From Sequoia sempervirens (Eukaryota > Streptophyta > Pinopsida > Cupressales > Cupressaceae), in assembly GCA_007258455.2 (NCBI GenBank), contig VDFB02139086.1, positions 1 through 64,000 of the forward strand: DNA of 64,000 nt. The letters are read 5' to 3'. The translations under genes were made by a program, and so were the position numbers. Position 1 is the stretch's first letter. Every line of letters starts with the position of its first letter. Of this stretch, positions 1 through 11,696 are shown piece by piece. The notes under the pieces were generated by a model. It saw nothing but the letters and a program-made list of their open reading frames with translations, did no database searches and had not been told where the DNA came from.

Positions 1-988
1 AGGAGAAATAGAGTAGAGATATTATGTTTTAACGTTGTTGTGTTACTTTTGACCATCAACAAGTCCAGTATTGAAATATGCTCCAATAGATATGGCAAAA
101 ATTCTCTACCAAATCAAAGTTACTATGCCAAAATGTAGATCTTCCCCTAATGTCTAATTTACTAATATAGATAGAATGCAAATGACCTAACGAACCTACA
201 GATAACATCCCAATTTAAGTAGTTAATTATTCAAAATGAGGCTTCATTAAATTGACATCCAAGGAATCATAAATTTAAGATGGTGTTGGCACTATATATC
301 AAGTTGAGAATCCTAGACTTTCCTAATTGATTGAGTACAGGTAATTGAACAAGAGTAAATTCATCTAAAAGCTTCCTAACTTAAAATAACTCTTATTCAA
401 ATAATAGGATAAGTAATTACTAGTTACTCTAAGTGACCTTAAAAACTACTATGGGTACTTATCCTTCCATAGATAGTAACTAGAGATTCTTTATGTTGTA
501 GTGGGACCTATTTCAACTAATTACTTAATAAAATTAAACATAATGTAAATTATAAACATCAATTCCAAAATTACAATATAGCATTCAATGTACTATAAAA
601 TGGAAACTATAATTTAGAAAATACAATTCATAATCTAACTAACCATCTATACTAACGTGGATTATGCAGTACCTCAAGTGGCCCTTGCTTAAGTTGCTGC
701 AATCCACAATGTTTATTTTCAAAGACTAACTCAAGAAATCATGCAACTAAAGTATCCTTCTTTACTGTAATTTGAACATAGTAGAATAAATATGTTATGT
801 AATCTAATTTCATGCAAAAATATAGCTAGTTAGTCTCTATCAAGAGTATCTGTATATATAGGGTTTGTGAGAGTCTTGATATTTAAAAACTATAAACAAA
901 CTATGAGCAATTGTCAACTCTTCCAAGAAAATAGGAAGAGGACCAAGTCTTTAACTTAAAAATATATAAAATCAGGTCGAAGTAGAAG
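1..988. other. AT-rich stretch without recognisable feature
   Basis: I read both strands and found no coherent reading frame, tRNA, terminal repeat or tandem repeat. The stretch is AT-rich and lies upstream of the copia 5' LTR. It is probably older decayed repeat DNA, but nothing in it supports a family name. Confidence 0.5.
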
Positions 989-1337
989 TGTTGGAGTCTA
1001 ATAAGGACTCTATAATATTCAAGAATACTTCTATAATAGAAATAATAATACTACTAGATGCTACCATTTTTAGAGAGTATTTTTGTATTGATGTACTTCT
1101 TTGAGGATTAATACAAACAATGTATCTCTTTGGGTGTGGATTTTTTTCCTGTAAGGGTTTCTCTACGTATATCTTGTGTCACTTATGTTTGGAAACTTGT
1201 GGTATTATTGATTTTTCTTTCATTGTTGAATTGTTAATCACATAATCTCTTTATGGTAATCTTGGATACATAATTTTAGATTTTCAAACACATTATTAAG
1301 TTCTATTGATATAAGTTTTTACCTTGGAAGTCCAACA
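989..1337 (+). repeat. Copia 5' LTR, internally shortened
   Basis: The LTR starts TGTTGGA and ends TCCAACA, a perfect 7-bp inverted pair. From about 1055 onward it matches the last part of the 3' LTR at 12270-12560, including the shared stretches around ATTGATGTACTTC and TTGAATTGTTAATCAC. The first part of the 3' LTR, roughly 500 bases, has no counterpart here. An internal deletion is the simplest reading. Confidence 0.75.
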
Positions 1338-1339
1338 TT

Positions 1340-1352
1340 TTGTATCAGAGCT
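1340..1352 (+). other. Primer binding site, initiator Met-tRNA type
   Basis: TTGTATCAGAGCT sits two bases after the 5' LTR. The usual plant copia primer site is TGGTATCAGAGC, complementary to the 3' end of initiator Met-tRNA, so one base differs near the start. It fixes the strand and the LTR end. Confidence 0.8.
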
Positions 1353-1465
1353 AATAGTTCTGTTAAGAGAGGGACACCTTTCTTTTGAGTGTTGAAGGTT
1401 TTTTGGTTGTAGTGGGAGCTTATACACTGTGGGTTTTGTAGATTTTGTGAAGAAGATTAAAAAAC

Positions 1466-2180
1466 ATGGATTCTACCTCTCATATAGATATTGTAAGTTC
1501 AATGACACTAGTTATGAGATGTGGAAGTTGAAGATGGAGGATCTCCTTGAAGAGAGAGATTAGTGGTTGGTAGTTTTAAGTGAAAATAAACTAAAATCAA
1601 CATATGACAAAGATTAGAAGAAAATGGACAAGAAGGCACGAGGAACCATTTGGTTATGTCTTGCAGATTCCTATCCTCTTGAATGTTTTGGAAGAATCTA
1701 CCACATTCAAGTTGTGGAGGAGGATAGGTGAAATCTACCAAGCTAAAAGTCAAGTTGTATCTCAAATGACATTTGTATTCTTTAAAAATGAAGTATGGTG
1801 ATTCTATTGTAGAACATTTAAATAACTTTAATATAATTAGAAGTTAGCTTGCATCTGTATATGTTAATATGGAAGAAGAAGATAATTTTTTATTTTTTAT
1901 TCTTTAACTAAATCTTGGGAAAATCTAATTATTTACATAACTGGTGGGGGTACATAACCGAAGATGGATAGTCTCATTGCTATACTTCTTTCAAAAGAGA
2001 TGAGGAGAAAGTACATGAATGTGGGCTCCCAACATGCCTTGCATGTGCAAGGGAGAAAGAGAAAGGAGGGCCTAAAGGGGACAAGAATAGAGACAATTCT
2101 AAGAACATTCTAAAACCCCTAGAAAGAGCAGAGTAAAGTGTTGGAATTGTGGTAAGAGAGGACATGTGAATAAGGAGTGT
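1466..2180 (+). pseudogene. gag: Copia gag (capsid/nucleocapsid), broken
   Basis: Gag packages the element RNA into virus-like particles in the cytoplasm. The ATG at 1466 opens a frame that soon shifts; fragments reading YEMWKLKMEDLLEERD and KKMDKKARGTIWLCLADS are the typical N-terminal copia gag (UBN2-like) motifs. The C-terminal zinc knuckle is intact at 2139-2180, reading CWNCGKRGHVNKEC, which is C-x2-C-x4-H-x4-C. Stops and frameshifts occur between about 1560 and 1960. The knuckle and the following protease share one open stretch. Confidence 0.85.
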
Positions 2181-2584
2181 AGAAACAAGAAAAAGAGTTC
2201 AGACACTTCCAATAAAAAGTCCTTAGAAGAGGGTCATTCTGATGCTTTATTTATTTATGCTAACACTATTAGTGATGATTCTTTACTTATTGATTCATGT
2301 TGTTCCTACCATATGACTCCTCATAAGGAGTGGTTTACTTCATATTTAGCTTATGATGAGGCAAAAATTTTCTTGGTGATAACATCATGAAGAAGATTGC
2401 TGGTAAGGGAAAGGTAAAGTTATGTTTAAGTGATGGAAGGTTTAAAACCCTTGATCTTGTTTTACATATTCTAGGACTTGCAAGAAATTTACTTTCAGTA
2501 TACAATTTGAATGATTCTAGAATGCATGTGACATTTGACAAGTCTGGTTGTAAGTTAGTAAGAGGGATTTTGGTAGAATCTTAG
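2181..2584 (+). pseudogene. Copia aspartic protease region, broken
   Basis: The protease cuts the gag-pol polyprotein. The open stretch from 2166 contains LLIDSCCSYHMTP, where the catalytic aspartate (codon near 2292) is followed by S-C instead of the more common S/T-G. The motif SYHMTPHKEWF just after it is a copia hallmark. The frame shifts near 2387 and continues to 2584 with the VLHILGLARNLLSVYNL block that normally closes the protease domain. Confidence 0.85.
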
Positions 2585-2649
2585 ATTGGGACTTTGTTTA
2601 GGCTTAATACTTCCACTTTTTGTAACTTTTTCAATATAATTGGAATTGA

Positions 2650-3316
2650 AAATGCATGTGTGTTGTGGCACCATAGATTGGGTCACATAAGTGAAAAGGG
2701 TCTTAAGACCATTTTGAATAAAAAAATTGGTTGATGGTATTTCTGATTATTCTATTGGTAAAAATGATTTTTGTGAGCATTGTGTGTTAAGTAAACATAA
2801 TAGATCATCTTTTCCTAATGGGACTAATAAAGATAAGAGACTATTAGAGATCATTCATTCAGATGTGTTTACGCCAATGGATGTTGAATCTTTTGAAAAA
2901 TATTGTTATTATGTTACTTTCATTGATGATGTCTCAAGATACACCTGGATTTATTTTATGCATGCAAAATTTGAGGTTTTCACTAAGTTTATGGAATTTA
3001 AAGCCTTAGTTGAGGGGTGAATATTGTTCTAGGGAATTTGATGAGTTTTGTAAGCATGCATATATTGTTTAGTAAAAGACCACCAAATACACCCTAGAAA
3101 AATGAGGTAGTAGAAAGAATAAACCAAACCTTGATGGAAAGAGATAGGAGCATGTTGAGTGGTGCTAAGCTTGATAGATGCTCTTGGGCAAAATTTGTAA
3201 GCATTGCATGCTATTTGGTTAATAGATCTCCTCGTTTAGCTCTTGTTGATAAAACTCCTTATGAAGTGTGGATAGGTAGAAATACTTTTTTCACATTTAA
3301 GGGTTTTTGGTTGTGA
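2650..3316 (+). pseudogene. Copia integrase with GAG-pre-integrase zinc motif, broken
   Basis: Integrase inserts the cDNA into the chromosome. LWHHRLGHIS (near 2665) and CEHC (near 2775) form the HHCC zinc-binding module. The core follows with IHSDVFTPM, holding the first catalytic Asp, and FIDDVSRYTW, holding the second. The catalytic Glu is in NEVVERINQT near 3105, and the block ends with LVNRSP...TPYEVW. Frame changes fall at about 2715, 3020-3130 and 3316. The order before reverse transcriptase supports copia. Confidence 0.9.
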
Positions 3317-3687
3317 GGCTTTTGTTCATGTGCCTCAAGAGAAGTGTTCTAAATTGGATCCAAAATCACATAAATGCATCTTTGTTAGTTACGGTGAGAA
3401 TGTAAAAGGTTATAAGCTTTGGAATCCAATAACTCATAAAAAAAATTTCTCTAGAGATGTGATTTTTAGGGAGTTTAGAGCTTACTCGAGTGAAGAACAA
3501 CAAAATGAGAAAGATAAGACAAAAATAATGCATTTCGAGACAAATATTGAGAAGCAAGAAGATGCACGTGGAGGAAAAACGAGATGGATTGGAGGATAGA
3601 GAAGAAGAAGAGGGTTCAGAGAATTCAGATAATGTGTAGGATGAGCATATAGAAGAATATGAGCAGAAATAACCCCTTACTTCTACC

Positions 3688-4642
3688 TTGAGAGGATCCA
3701 CAAGACAATGGAATCCAGATGACATGTATAGCCCATCCAATTTTTGTTGTGTATTTACTTTTCTAAGTATTAACAATGAACCTAGATCCTGCAGGGAGGC
3801 TCTTTCTTCAAAAGAAAGTGATTCTTGGATGCAGGCCATGCAAGAGGTGAAGATAGCTTTGGATAGTTTTAATACTTGGGATCTTCTTAGTTTGCACAAA
3901 GGAAGGAAGCCCATTGCTTTCAAGTGGATATTTAAAAATAAATTTGGTGTAGATGGTTGGTTAGAGCGATACAAGGCCAGATTGGTGGCCAAGGGCTACT
4001 CTCAAAGAGAGGCAGTTGATTTTTCTGAAATTTTCTCTCTTGTTGCTAAGTTAGCTTTAATTTTATTCCTATTACCTATTGCTACTACTTATGATTTTGA
4101 AATATATCAAATGGATGTTAAAACTGCTTTCTTTCATGGGGATCTTGAGGAATAAATTTATATGCAAAAAACTAATGGTTTTTTTGTGAAAGGAAGAGAA
4201 CACTTGGTTTCCAAGTTAAAGAAATATTTATATGGTTTGAAACAATCACCTAGGATGTGGCACCAAATTTGAATGCTTTTGCATTGAATTTGGGTTTTGT
4301 TAGGAGCGAGGAGGATCACTATGTTTACATTAAGGTTATTGATGATCAAATACTAATCAGTTTCTTATATGTTGATGACATGTTATTTATGAGTAACAAC
4401 AAGGTGATGATTAGGGAGATTAATTCTTAGCTTTCTAGAAAATTTGATATGGAGGATTTGGGGGCTGTAAAATATATTCTTGGGATGGAGATCAATAGAG
4501 ATCAGGTTCACATAAAGCTTTGCTTAAGTCAAAATAAGTATGTTAATTCCATTTTATAGAGGTTTAATATGCATGATTTCAAACCATTAAATATGTCATT
4601 TCCATTTGGTAATAAGTTGAGTTTAAACATGTTTCCTAATTA
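3688..4642 (+). pseudogene. Copia reverse transcriptase, 5' part
   Basis: Reverse transcriptase copies element RNA into DNA. The open stretch at 3688-4155 carries AFKWIFKNKFGVDGWLERYK, ARLVAKGYSQREAVDFSEIF and YQMDVKTAFFHGDLEE, all copia RT landmarks. A stop follows at 4153. LKKYLYGLKQSPRMW is then readable, and the catalytic YVDD is preserved at 4368-4379. The sequence stops matching at about 4645, exactly where the nested element begins. Confidence 0.93.
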
Positions 4643-4645
4643 TGA
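4641..4645. repeat. Left target-site duplication TATGA
   Basis: TATGA precedes the first LTR and recurs at 10929-10933 after the last LTR. Copia coding sequence reads across the site if one copy and the insert are ignored. Confidence 0.85.
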
Positions 4646-5861
4646 TGATGATACAGGAGCATCCTAGGCGAATGAGCAATCAACGTCAACCAAAAAGAGG
4701 TTTGATTTGAATTTTTGTTTATTTTTGGCTTGGAATTTCATGTGGCAATGAAATTCATAATTTTGATGAGTGTGGAAATTAAATTTCATTTTTCTTTTCT
4801 AAATTTCAATTTGGGCTTCAAATTTGAATAAGTTCACAAAATGGAGAAAGTGGGAATGAGGTGTGAAAGCTGAAAAAAATCCAGAAAAAGCAAAAATGAG
4901 CATGGGTTTTTGGAGATTTTCTATTGCATTTAAAATATTATTTTTGAGATTCCAAAATCCCTAAAAAATAGGGATGGAGAGAGTGGGAACCCAAGATAAG
5001 AAAAGCATATTTTTGCTTTAATTCAATTAAGCAAGAGAGCCAAAAATAGCACCACCACAAAGCATGGTAAGGCACAAAATTTGAGTGGCTTATTTTAGTC
5101 AATTTATTTGATTAAAATAATTGAAATTTTACATTTTTCCAAGAGAGGGACGTTTCATTTTGGAGAATGCTCTGGAAATGAATTGAAATGAAAATAAATT
5201 AAAGGAAATTACAATTTCATTCAAAAGGGGGAAGATACAAAAAGGAATGGTAATTCATTTTTAAGTTTAGTTTTCCTATAGCTTGGGTTCAAAGATTCAA
5301 GGAGGGTGTGGAATACCTCCAAGGAGGGTTTTAGGAATGATTTTTTATAGGTCTTATGGTTGTGGTGCAGCCATTGAAACTCCAGAAGTTGCTGCTGCAA
5401 ATGGGCATAGTTATTTGTGTTAAATTTGTGTTGATGCAGGAGCTGGAAGGAGTGGTTTTACAAGCCATTGGATTTTTTGTTCCAAATAATTTTGTATTTT
5501 ATTTTAAAAATATTTGTAAGGGGTTTTCAGATTGAGATATTGTAGGTTGAAGGCATGGAAATGAAGCTACAACAGTGTTTGATCATCAGAGATTGTATGG
5601 GAAGATTTAATTTGTTGTTGTATTTGTTATTTTTATGTTGTTTGTGATTTCATATGGGCTATGTTTTAGCCCTTGATTCCCTTGAGGATTGATGTAAACA
5701 TTGAGAAATAGTTTGTAATGAAATTGGTGATTTGGTTGCAAGTAGCAACCTAGTTTTTATGATATTATTACAGCAATGTGTGAATGAATATTTTATGTTT
5801 ATTTTATATTCGAGGAAGGGTTTTCTATTGTTAGGGTATGTATGGTTATCCTATTTCATCA
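4646..5861 (+). repeat. Nested element LTR copy 1
   Basis: It starts TGATG and ends CATCA. It carries the landmarks AGGAGCATCCTAGG, CACCACCACAAAGCATGG and TTTTCCTATAGCTTGGG that recur in copies 2 and 3. AATAAA-like and T-rich stretches lie near the 3' end. A short segment around 5590 present in copies 2 and 3 is missing here. Confidence 0.92.
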
Positions 5862-5862
5862 A

Positions 5863-5874
5863 TGGTATCAAAGC
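5863..5874 (+). other. Primer binding site of nested element, copy 1
   Basis: TGGTATCAAAGC lies one base after LTR copy 1 and differs by one base from the initiator Met-tRNA complement TGGTATCAGAGC. Confidence 0.85.
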
Positions 5875-6038
5875 GGGTGTTCTTGAGTGTGCAAGCAGAG
5901 TGCCAAATGTGAGGCAGTTTGCACCAGGACCTAAGAGTGAATATTTTGTAAACAGATCACCGAATGTGAGGTAGTTTACATGTGAAGAACCTGAGGGTTT
6001 TGAAAAGTTGTGTTGTTGAGGCTTTGAGAGGCCTTGAA

Positions 6039-7034
6039 ATGGAAACAAGGAAGAGGAAAAGTAATTTTGTCATTAGATAGTTTTTGTGGATTCCCATATT
6101 AGAGGAAATCAAAGAGAAGATACAAGAAATAATAAGAGTTGGAATGATAGAGTTGCAGCAGCAAGTGAAAGAATTGGCAGTAGAGATTGAAACGAGAAAA
6201 TAAGAAATGAATAAGGGAGTAGGTGGTAATTTTTATTATTCTAATGATGTCTTATTGCAGGAAAGAAAGAAGAAGTAGCAGAGTGTCATGCATGTGACAC
6301 TGAGGAAGAAGAAGAGTTTGAGTACCAAGAGAGTGATGAACCTAAAGAGGGATTTCTATTGGAAGACATGGAGGATGAGACTACAAATATTGCAACAAAA
6401 GAGTATCCTTTGGAGGGCATAGAATCAAGTGAAGGATATGATTTATTGATGCAAATTGTAGCAGTTGAAAGAGAGTTGGATGAGTTAATCTCAGGTGAGA
6501 CAAAGGTTGCAGGTAAAGGTGAGGTAAAATCATAGTTTGATTTTTTTTTATGAAAATAAGAATGTAGGAATAGAGGATTTTATTTCAGCAGTAGATCAAT
6601 TTGATGAAGTTAAATTGGGGAAGTATAAAGTGAAGGTAAATGCAAAGATTTTTGATAAAGCTTTGTTAGAGAACAGTGGACTTGAAGATGTTTTGATTTG
6701 TGACTATGATTCCTTGTTTAGAAAAATAGAAAATGAGTCTCTTGATAATGGTACTAATGTTATTTTGAGTAAAATAAATCAGATTGCAGCAATGTTATGT
6801 CTTATAGAAGGCATTGAAACAATGAAATTTCATGGAGGGGGCATGGTGAAAGGAGAGGAGAAAGGTAAATTAGAAGAAGAGGTAATGAAGTACATCTATT
6901 TTGTTGAAGGTGAAGGTATATGTTTGATTTTTAATCCTAATGGAGTGTATATGTGGGAAGTAAGATTTGAAGTTTTGAAATACATGAAGGGTAGAGGAGT
7001 AAAGATGAAAGGGTGTTATGTTGTGAGTTTATAG
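6039..7034 (+). pseudogene. Unrecognised acidic protein of the nested element, internal copy 1
   Basis: I do not recognise this family. From the ATG at 6039 it starts with a basic KRKSN segment, then a predicted helical stretch (WIPILEEIKEKIQEIIRVG). An acidic middle follows (DTEEEEEFEYQESDEP), then a more globular C-terminal part of about 165 residues open from 6537 to 7034 (GIEDFISAVDQFDEVKLG ... VYMWEVRFEVLKYMKG). The frame is broken by a stop in the N-terminal part and by a stop plus frameshift at about 6535, where copy 2 reads through. No zinc knuckle, protease or polymerase motif is visible. It may be a gag-like product or a captured sequence; I cannot decide. Confidence 0.6.
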
Positions 7035-7153
7035 AAATTGATGAATATGAAGATTCTAGTGGAAAAAATAGAGAGATGGATCCAAGACAAGTATTTGTAT
7101 TATAAATATTTATGAGTTTCACTCATGAAACATTTCAAACTACCTAGGGTGTC

Positions 7154-8426
7154 TGATGTAGGAGCATCCTAGGTGAATGAGCAATCAACATCAACCAAAA
7201 AGAGGTTTGATTTGAATTTCAGTTTATTTTTGGATTGAAATTTCATGTGGAAATGAAATTCACAATTTTGATGAGTGTGAAATGTAGTTTCATTTTTCTT
7301 TTCTAAATTTCAATTTGGGATTCAAATTTGAATAGTTGCACAAAATGGAGAAAGTGGGAATGAGGTGTGAAAGCTGAAAAAATCCAAAAAAAAAAAAAAA
7401 TGAGCGTGGGTTTTTGGAGACTTTCTATTGCATTTAAAATATTATTTTTGAGATTCCAAAATCCCTAAAAAATAGGGATGGTGAGAGTGGGCACCCAATA
7501 TAAGATAAGAAATTTTTTTCTTTAATGCATAAAAGCAAGAGAGCCAAAAATAGCACCACCACAAAGCATGGTAAGGCACAAAGTTTGAGTGGATTATTTT
7601 AGTCAATTTATTTGATTAAAATAATTGAAAATTTACTTTTTTTCCAAGAGGGGGATGTTTCATTTTGGAGAGTGGGCTGGAAATGAATTGAAATAAAAAT
7701 AAATTAAAGGAAATTACAATTTCATTCAAAAGGGGGAAGATACAAAAAGGAATGGTAATTCATTTTTAAGTTTAGTTTTCCTATAGCTTGGGTGGGAAGA
7801 CTCAAGGATGGCATGGAATACATCCAAGGAGGTTTTTAGGAATAATTTTTTATAGGTTTTATAGTTGTGGTGCAGCCATTGAGACTCCAGAAGTTGCTGG
7901 TGCAAATGGGCATAGTTATTTATGTTGAATTTGTGTTGTTGTAGGAGCTAGAAGGAGTGGTTTTACAAGCCATTGGATTTGTTGTTGCAAATCATTTTGT
8001 ATTTTATTTTTAAAATATTTTTAAGGAGTTTTCAGATTGAGAGATTGCAAGTTGAAGGCATGGAAATGAAGCTACAATAGTGTTTGATCATCGGAGATTG
8101 TTGATTGTAGGTTGCCTATGCTTTGTTTATGCATTATTTGTAGGAGAGGGTTTGAAGAATGTATGGGAAGATTTAATTTTCTGTTGTAGTTTTTATTTTT
8201 CTATTTTTTTAATTTTATATGTGCCATGTTGCAATCTATGAGTCCCTTGAGGATTGATTTAAATATTAAGAAATAGTTTGTAATGAAATTGGTGATTTGG
8301 TTGCAAGTAGCAACCTAGTTTTTATGATATTATTGCAGCAATATGTGAATGAATATTTCATGTTTATTTTATATTCAAGAAATGTTTTTGTGTTGTGAGG
8401 GTATGTTTGGTTATCCTATTTCATCA
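7154..8426 (+). repeat. Nested element LTR copy 2 (shared middle LTR)
   Basis: It starts TGATGTAGGAGC and ends CATCA. It closes internal copy 1 and opens internal copy 2. The bases before it (ACTACCTAGGGTGTC) are not a classic purine tract, and the same bases precede copy 3, so this is the element's true internal 3' end. Confidence 0.92.
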
Positions 8427-8427
8427 G

Positions 8428-8439
8428 TGGTATCAAAGT
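8428..8439 (+). other. Primer binding site of nested element, copy 2
   Basis: TGGTATCAAAGT lies one base after LTR copy 2. It is the same site as at 5863 with one further change at its last base. Confidence 0.8.
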
Positions 8440-8603
8440 GGATGTTCTTGAGTGTGTAGGCAGAGCACTGAATGTGAAGCAGTTTTCACCAGGACCTGAG
8501 AGTGAAGATTTTGTAAGTAGATCGCCAAATGTGAGGTAGTTTACATGTGAAGAACCTGAGGGTTTTGAAAGGTTGTGTTGTTGAGGCTTTGAGAGACCTT
8601 GAA

Positions 8604-9569
8604 ATGGAAAAGAGGAAGAGGAAAAGTAATTTTGTCATTAGACATTTTTTGTGGATTCCCATATTAGAGGAAATCAAAGAGAAGATACAAGAAATAATAA
8701 GAGTTGGAATGATAGAGTTGTAGTAGCAAGTGAATGAATTTGTAGTAGAGATTGAAACGAGAAAACAAGAAATGAAGAAGGGAGTAGGTGGTAATTTTTA
8801 TTATTCTAATGATGTCTTGATTGCAGGATAGAAAGAACAAGTAACAGAGTGTCATGCATGTGACACTGAGGAAGAAGATAAGTATGAGTACCAAGAGATT
8901 GATGAACCTAAAGAGGGATGTCTATTGAAATACATGGAGGGTGAGACTACAAATATTGCAACAAAAGAGTGTCCTTTGGAGGGAATAGAAGCAAGTGAAG
9001 GAGATGATTTATTGATGCGGATTGTAGTAGTTGAAAGAGAGTTGGATGAGTTAATCTCAAGTGAGACGAAGGTTGCAAGTAAAGGTGAAGTAAAATTAGA
9101 TTTTTATGTTTTCTTTGATGACAATAAGAATAGAGGAATAGAGGATTTTATTGCTGCAATAGATCAATTTGATGAAGTTAAATTGGGAGTGTAAAGTGAA
9201 GGTAAATGCAAAGATTTCTGATAAAGCTTTGTTAGAGAACAGTGGACATGAAGATGTTTTGATTTGTGACTGTGATTCCTTGTTAGGAAAAATAAAAAAT
9301 TAGTCTCTTGATAATGGTACTAATGCTATTTTGAGTAAAAGAAATCAGATTTCAGCGATGTTATGTCTTATAGAAGGCATTGAAACAATGAAATTTCATG
9401 GAGGGGGCATGGTGGAAGGAGAGGAGAAAGGTAAATTAGAAGAAGAGGTAATGAAGTACATTTTTTTTGTTGAAGGTGGAGGTATATGTGGGAAGTAATA
9501 TTTGAAGTTTTGAAATGCATGAAGGGTAGAGGAGTAAAGATGAAAGGGTATTATGTTGTGATTTTGTAG
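8604..9569 (+). pseudogene. Unrecognised acidic protein of the nested element, internal copy 2
   Basis: This is the second copy of the frame at 6039-7034. The part at 8925-9194 stays open through the point where copy 1 has a stop and frameshift, giving an acidic segment joined directly to FFDDNKNRGIEDFIAAIDQF. It then loses frame after 9190 through a small deletion. A segment of about 27 bases around 9480, present in copy 1, is missing. The two copies break at different places, which shows that the ancestral frame was longer than either remnant. Function unknown. Confidence 0.6.
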
Positions 9570-9688
9570 AAATTGATGAATAGGAAGATTCTAGTGGACA
9601 AAATAGAGAGATGGATCCAAAACAAGCATCGGTATTATAATTTTTTATAATTTTCACTCATGAAACATTTCAAACTACCTAGGGTGTC

Positions 9689-10928
9689 TAATATAGGGGC
9701 ATCTTAGGTGAATGAGCATTCAACATCAACCAAAAAGAGGTTTGATTTGAATTTCAGTTTATTTTTGTATTTAAATTTCATGTGGCAATGAAATTCAAAT
9801 TTTTGATGAGTGTGGAAATGCAATTTCATTTTTCTTTTCTAAATTTCAATTTGGGCTTCAAGTTTGAATAATTGCACAAAATGGAGAAAGTGGGGATGAG
9901 GTGTGAAAGCTGAAAAAAATCCAGAAAAAGAAAAAAATGAGCGTGGGTTTTTGGAGACTTTCTATTACATTTAAAATATTATTTTTGAGATTCAAAAATC
10001 CCTAAAAACTAGGAATGGGGAGAGTGGTCACCCAAGATAAGAAAAGCATATTTTTGTTGTAATGCATAAAAGCAAGAGAGCCAAAAATACCACCACCACA
10101 AAGCATGGTAAGGCACAAAGTCTGAGTGGCTTATTTTAGTCAATTTATTTGATTAAAATAATTGAAATTTGACTTTTTTCCAAGAGGGGGACGTTTCATT
10201 TTGGAGAGTGGGCTGGAAATGAATTGAAATACAAATAAATTAAAGGAAATTACAATTTCATTCAAAAGGGGGAAGATACAAAAAGGAATGGTAATTCATT
10301 TTTAAGTTTAGTTTTCCTGTAGCTTGGGTGGAAAGACTCAAGGAAGGCATGGAATACCTCCAAGGAGGGTTTTAGGATTGATTTTTTGCAGGTTTTATGG
10401 TTGTGGTGCAGCCATTGAGACTCCAAAAGTTGCCGGTGCAAATGGGCATAGTTATTTGTGTTGAATTTGTGTTGTTGTAGGAGCTAGAAGGAGTGGTTTT
10501 ACAAGCCATTGGATTTGTTGTTGCAAATCATTTTGTATTTTATTTTTAAAATCTTTGTAAGGGGTTTTTAGATTGGGAAATTTTAGGTTGAAGGCATGGA
10601 AATGAAGCTCCAACAATGTTTGATCATCGGAGATTGTTGATTGTTGGTTGCCTATGCTTTGTTTATGCATTATTTGCAAGAGATGGTTTGAAGAATGTAT
10701 GGGAAGATTTAATCTTCTGTTGTAGTTGCTATTTTTCTGTTTTTTGTGATTTCATATGGGCCATGTTGCAGCCCTTGAGTCCCTTGAGGATTGGTGATTT
10801 GGGTTCAAGTAGCAACCTGGTTTTTATGATATTATTGTAGCAATGTGTGAATGAATATTTCATGTTTAATTTATATTCAAGGAAGGGTTTTGTGTTGTGA
10901 GGGTATGTTTGGTTATCATATTTCACCA
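9689..10928 (+). repeat. Nested element LTR copy 3
   Basis: It matches copies 1 and 2 along its length; its first bases have mutated to TAATA and its last five are CACCA. It is followed by the TATGA target duplication and then copia RT sequence. Confidence 0.9.
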
Positions 10929-10933
10929 TATGA
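10929..10933. repeat. Right target-site duplication TATGA
   Basis: Exact copy of 4641-4645, directly after LTR copy 3. Confidence 0.85.
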
Positions 10934-11636
10934 TGATTGTAAAGAGATGTTTAATGTTCTTTATACTAGTGTAGTTGGCAATTTGATGTATGCAATGGTT
11001 TGCACTAGACCAGATATAGCCCAAGCAGTGGGAGTTTTGAGTAGGTTTATGTTTAACCTTGGAAGTGAGCATTGTAACTTATTTAAGAGGGTGTTTAGAT
11101 ATTTGTGTTGTAATTTAGATTATTTTTTGGTTTATCATGGTACTGATGATGTGGTTAAGTCATTGGACATATAGTGTTTTTTTTATGTAGATTGGGTAGG
11201 TGACTTGGATAGTCGAAGGTCCACTAATGGATATTTTTTTACTTTGTTTGGAGGTTTTGTGAGTTAGATGAGTAAGAGACAACCTACAATTGAATTTTCC
11301 ACCACCGAAGCAGAGTATATGGTTGCTACCCATGCCTCTAAGGAGGTTGTTTTGTTATAAATACTTTGTAATGGTGTTGGTTTTGATTGCAGGACAATGA
11401 GGATTGGATGTGACAGTTAGACTGTCATATATTTAGCCAAAAATATTAGGTATCATGCTCATACTAAGCATGTTGATGTTTAGTATCACTTTTTGTGAGA
11501 AATTGTTGAGAATGGTAAGGTCTTGATTGAGAAGGTTGAAATTTTGGATAATGTTGTAGATTCTCTCACAAAGCCAATGACCATGGATAAGTTCTCTTAG
11601 TGCAGGAAGGCCATGGGCCTTGATCATTGTACTTGA
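10929..11636 (+). pseudogene. Copia RT C-terminus and RNase H, resumed after the insertion
   Basis: Right after the nested element the copia frame picks up again with YTSVVGNLMYAMVCTRPDIA, then a stop at 11172. RNase H motifs follow: DWVGDLDSRRSTNGY, TIEFSTTEAEYMVATHASKE and HAHTKHVDV. Several codons are now stops. RNase H degrades the RNA strand during reverse transcription. The terminal stop at 11634-11636 lies about 50 bases before the polypurine tract, normal for copia. Confidence 0.92.
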
Positions 11637-11685
11637 TTATATGTTTTATTTGTATCTCATGGATGTAAATGCAATGTATAATGTC

Positions 11686-11696
11686 AAGTGGGAGAA
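11686..11696 (+). other. Copia polypurine tract
   Basis: AAGTGGGAGAA stands immediately before the TGTTAGG start of the 3' LTR. This is the usual plus-strand primer of plant copia elements and sets the LTR boundary. Confidence 0.88.

Larger units (their letters stand above)
4646..10928 (+). mobile_element. Non-autonomous LTR element with three LTRs (LTR-int-LTR-int-LTR)
   Basis: Three copies of a 1.2-kb LTR alternate with two copies of a 1.3-kb internal region. The outer ends are flanked by TATGA on both sides (4641-4645 and 10929-10933), so the whole block sits at one insertion site in the copia RT. The LTR ends are TGATG and CATCA, with the last copy ending CACCA. No reverse transcriptase, integrase or RNase H is present, so it would depend on another element. 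Unequal recombination between LTRs after or during insertion explains the three-LTR form. Confidence 0.9.

Noticed and set aside
3366..3992. Minus-strand open frame of 208 codons
   Set aside because: It lies opposite the copia integrase/RT region, which has clear homology on the plus strand.
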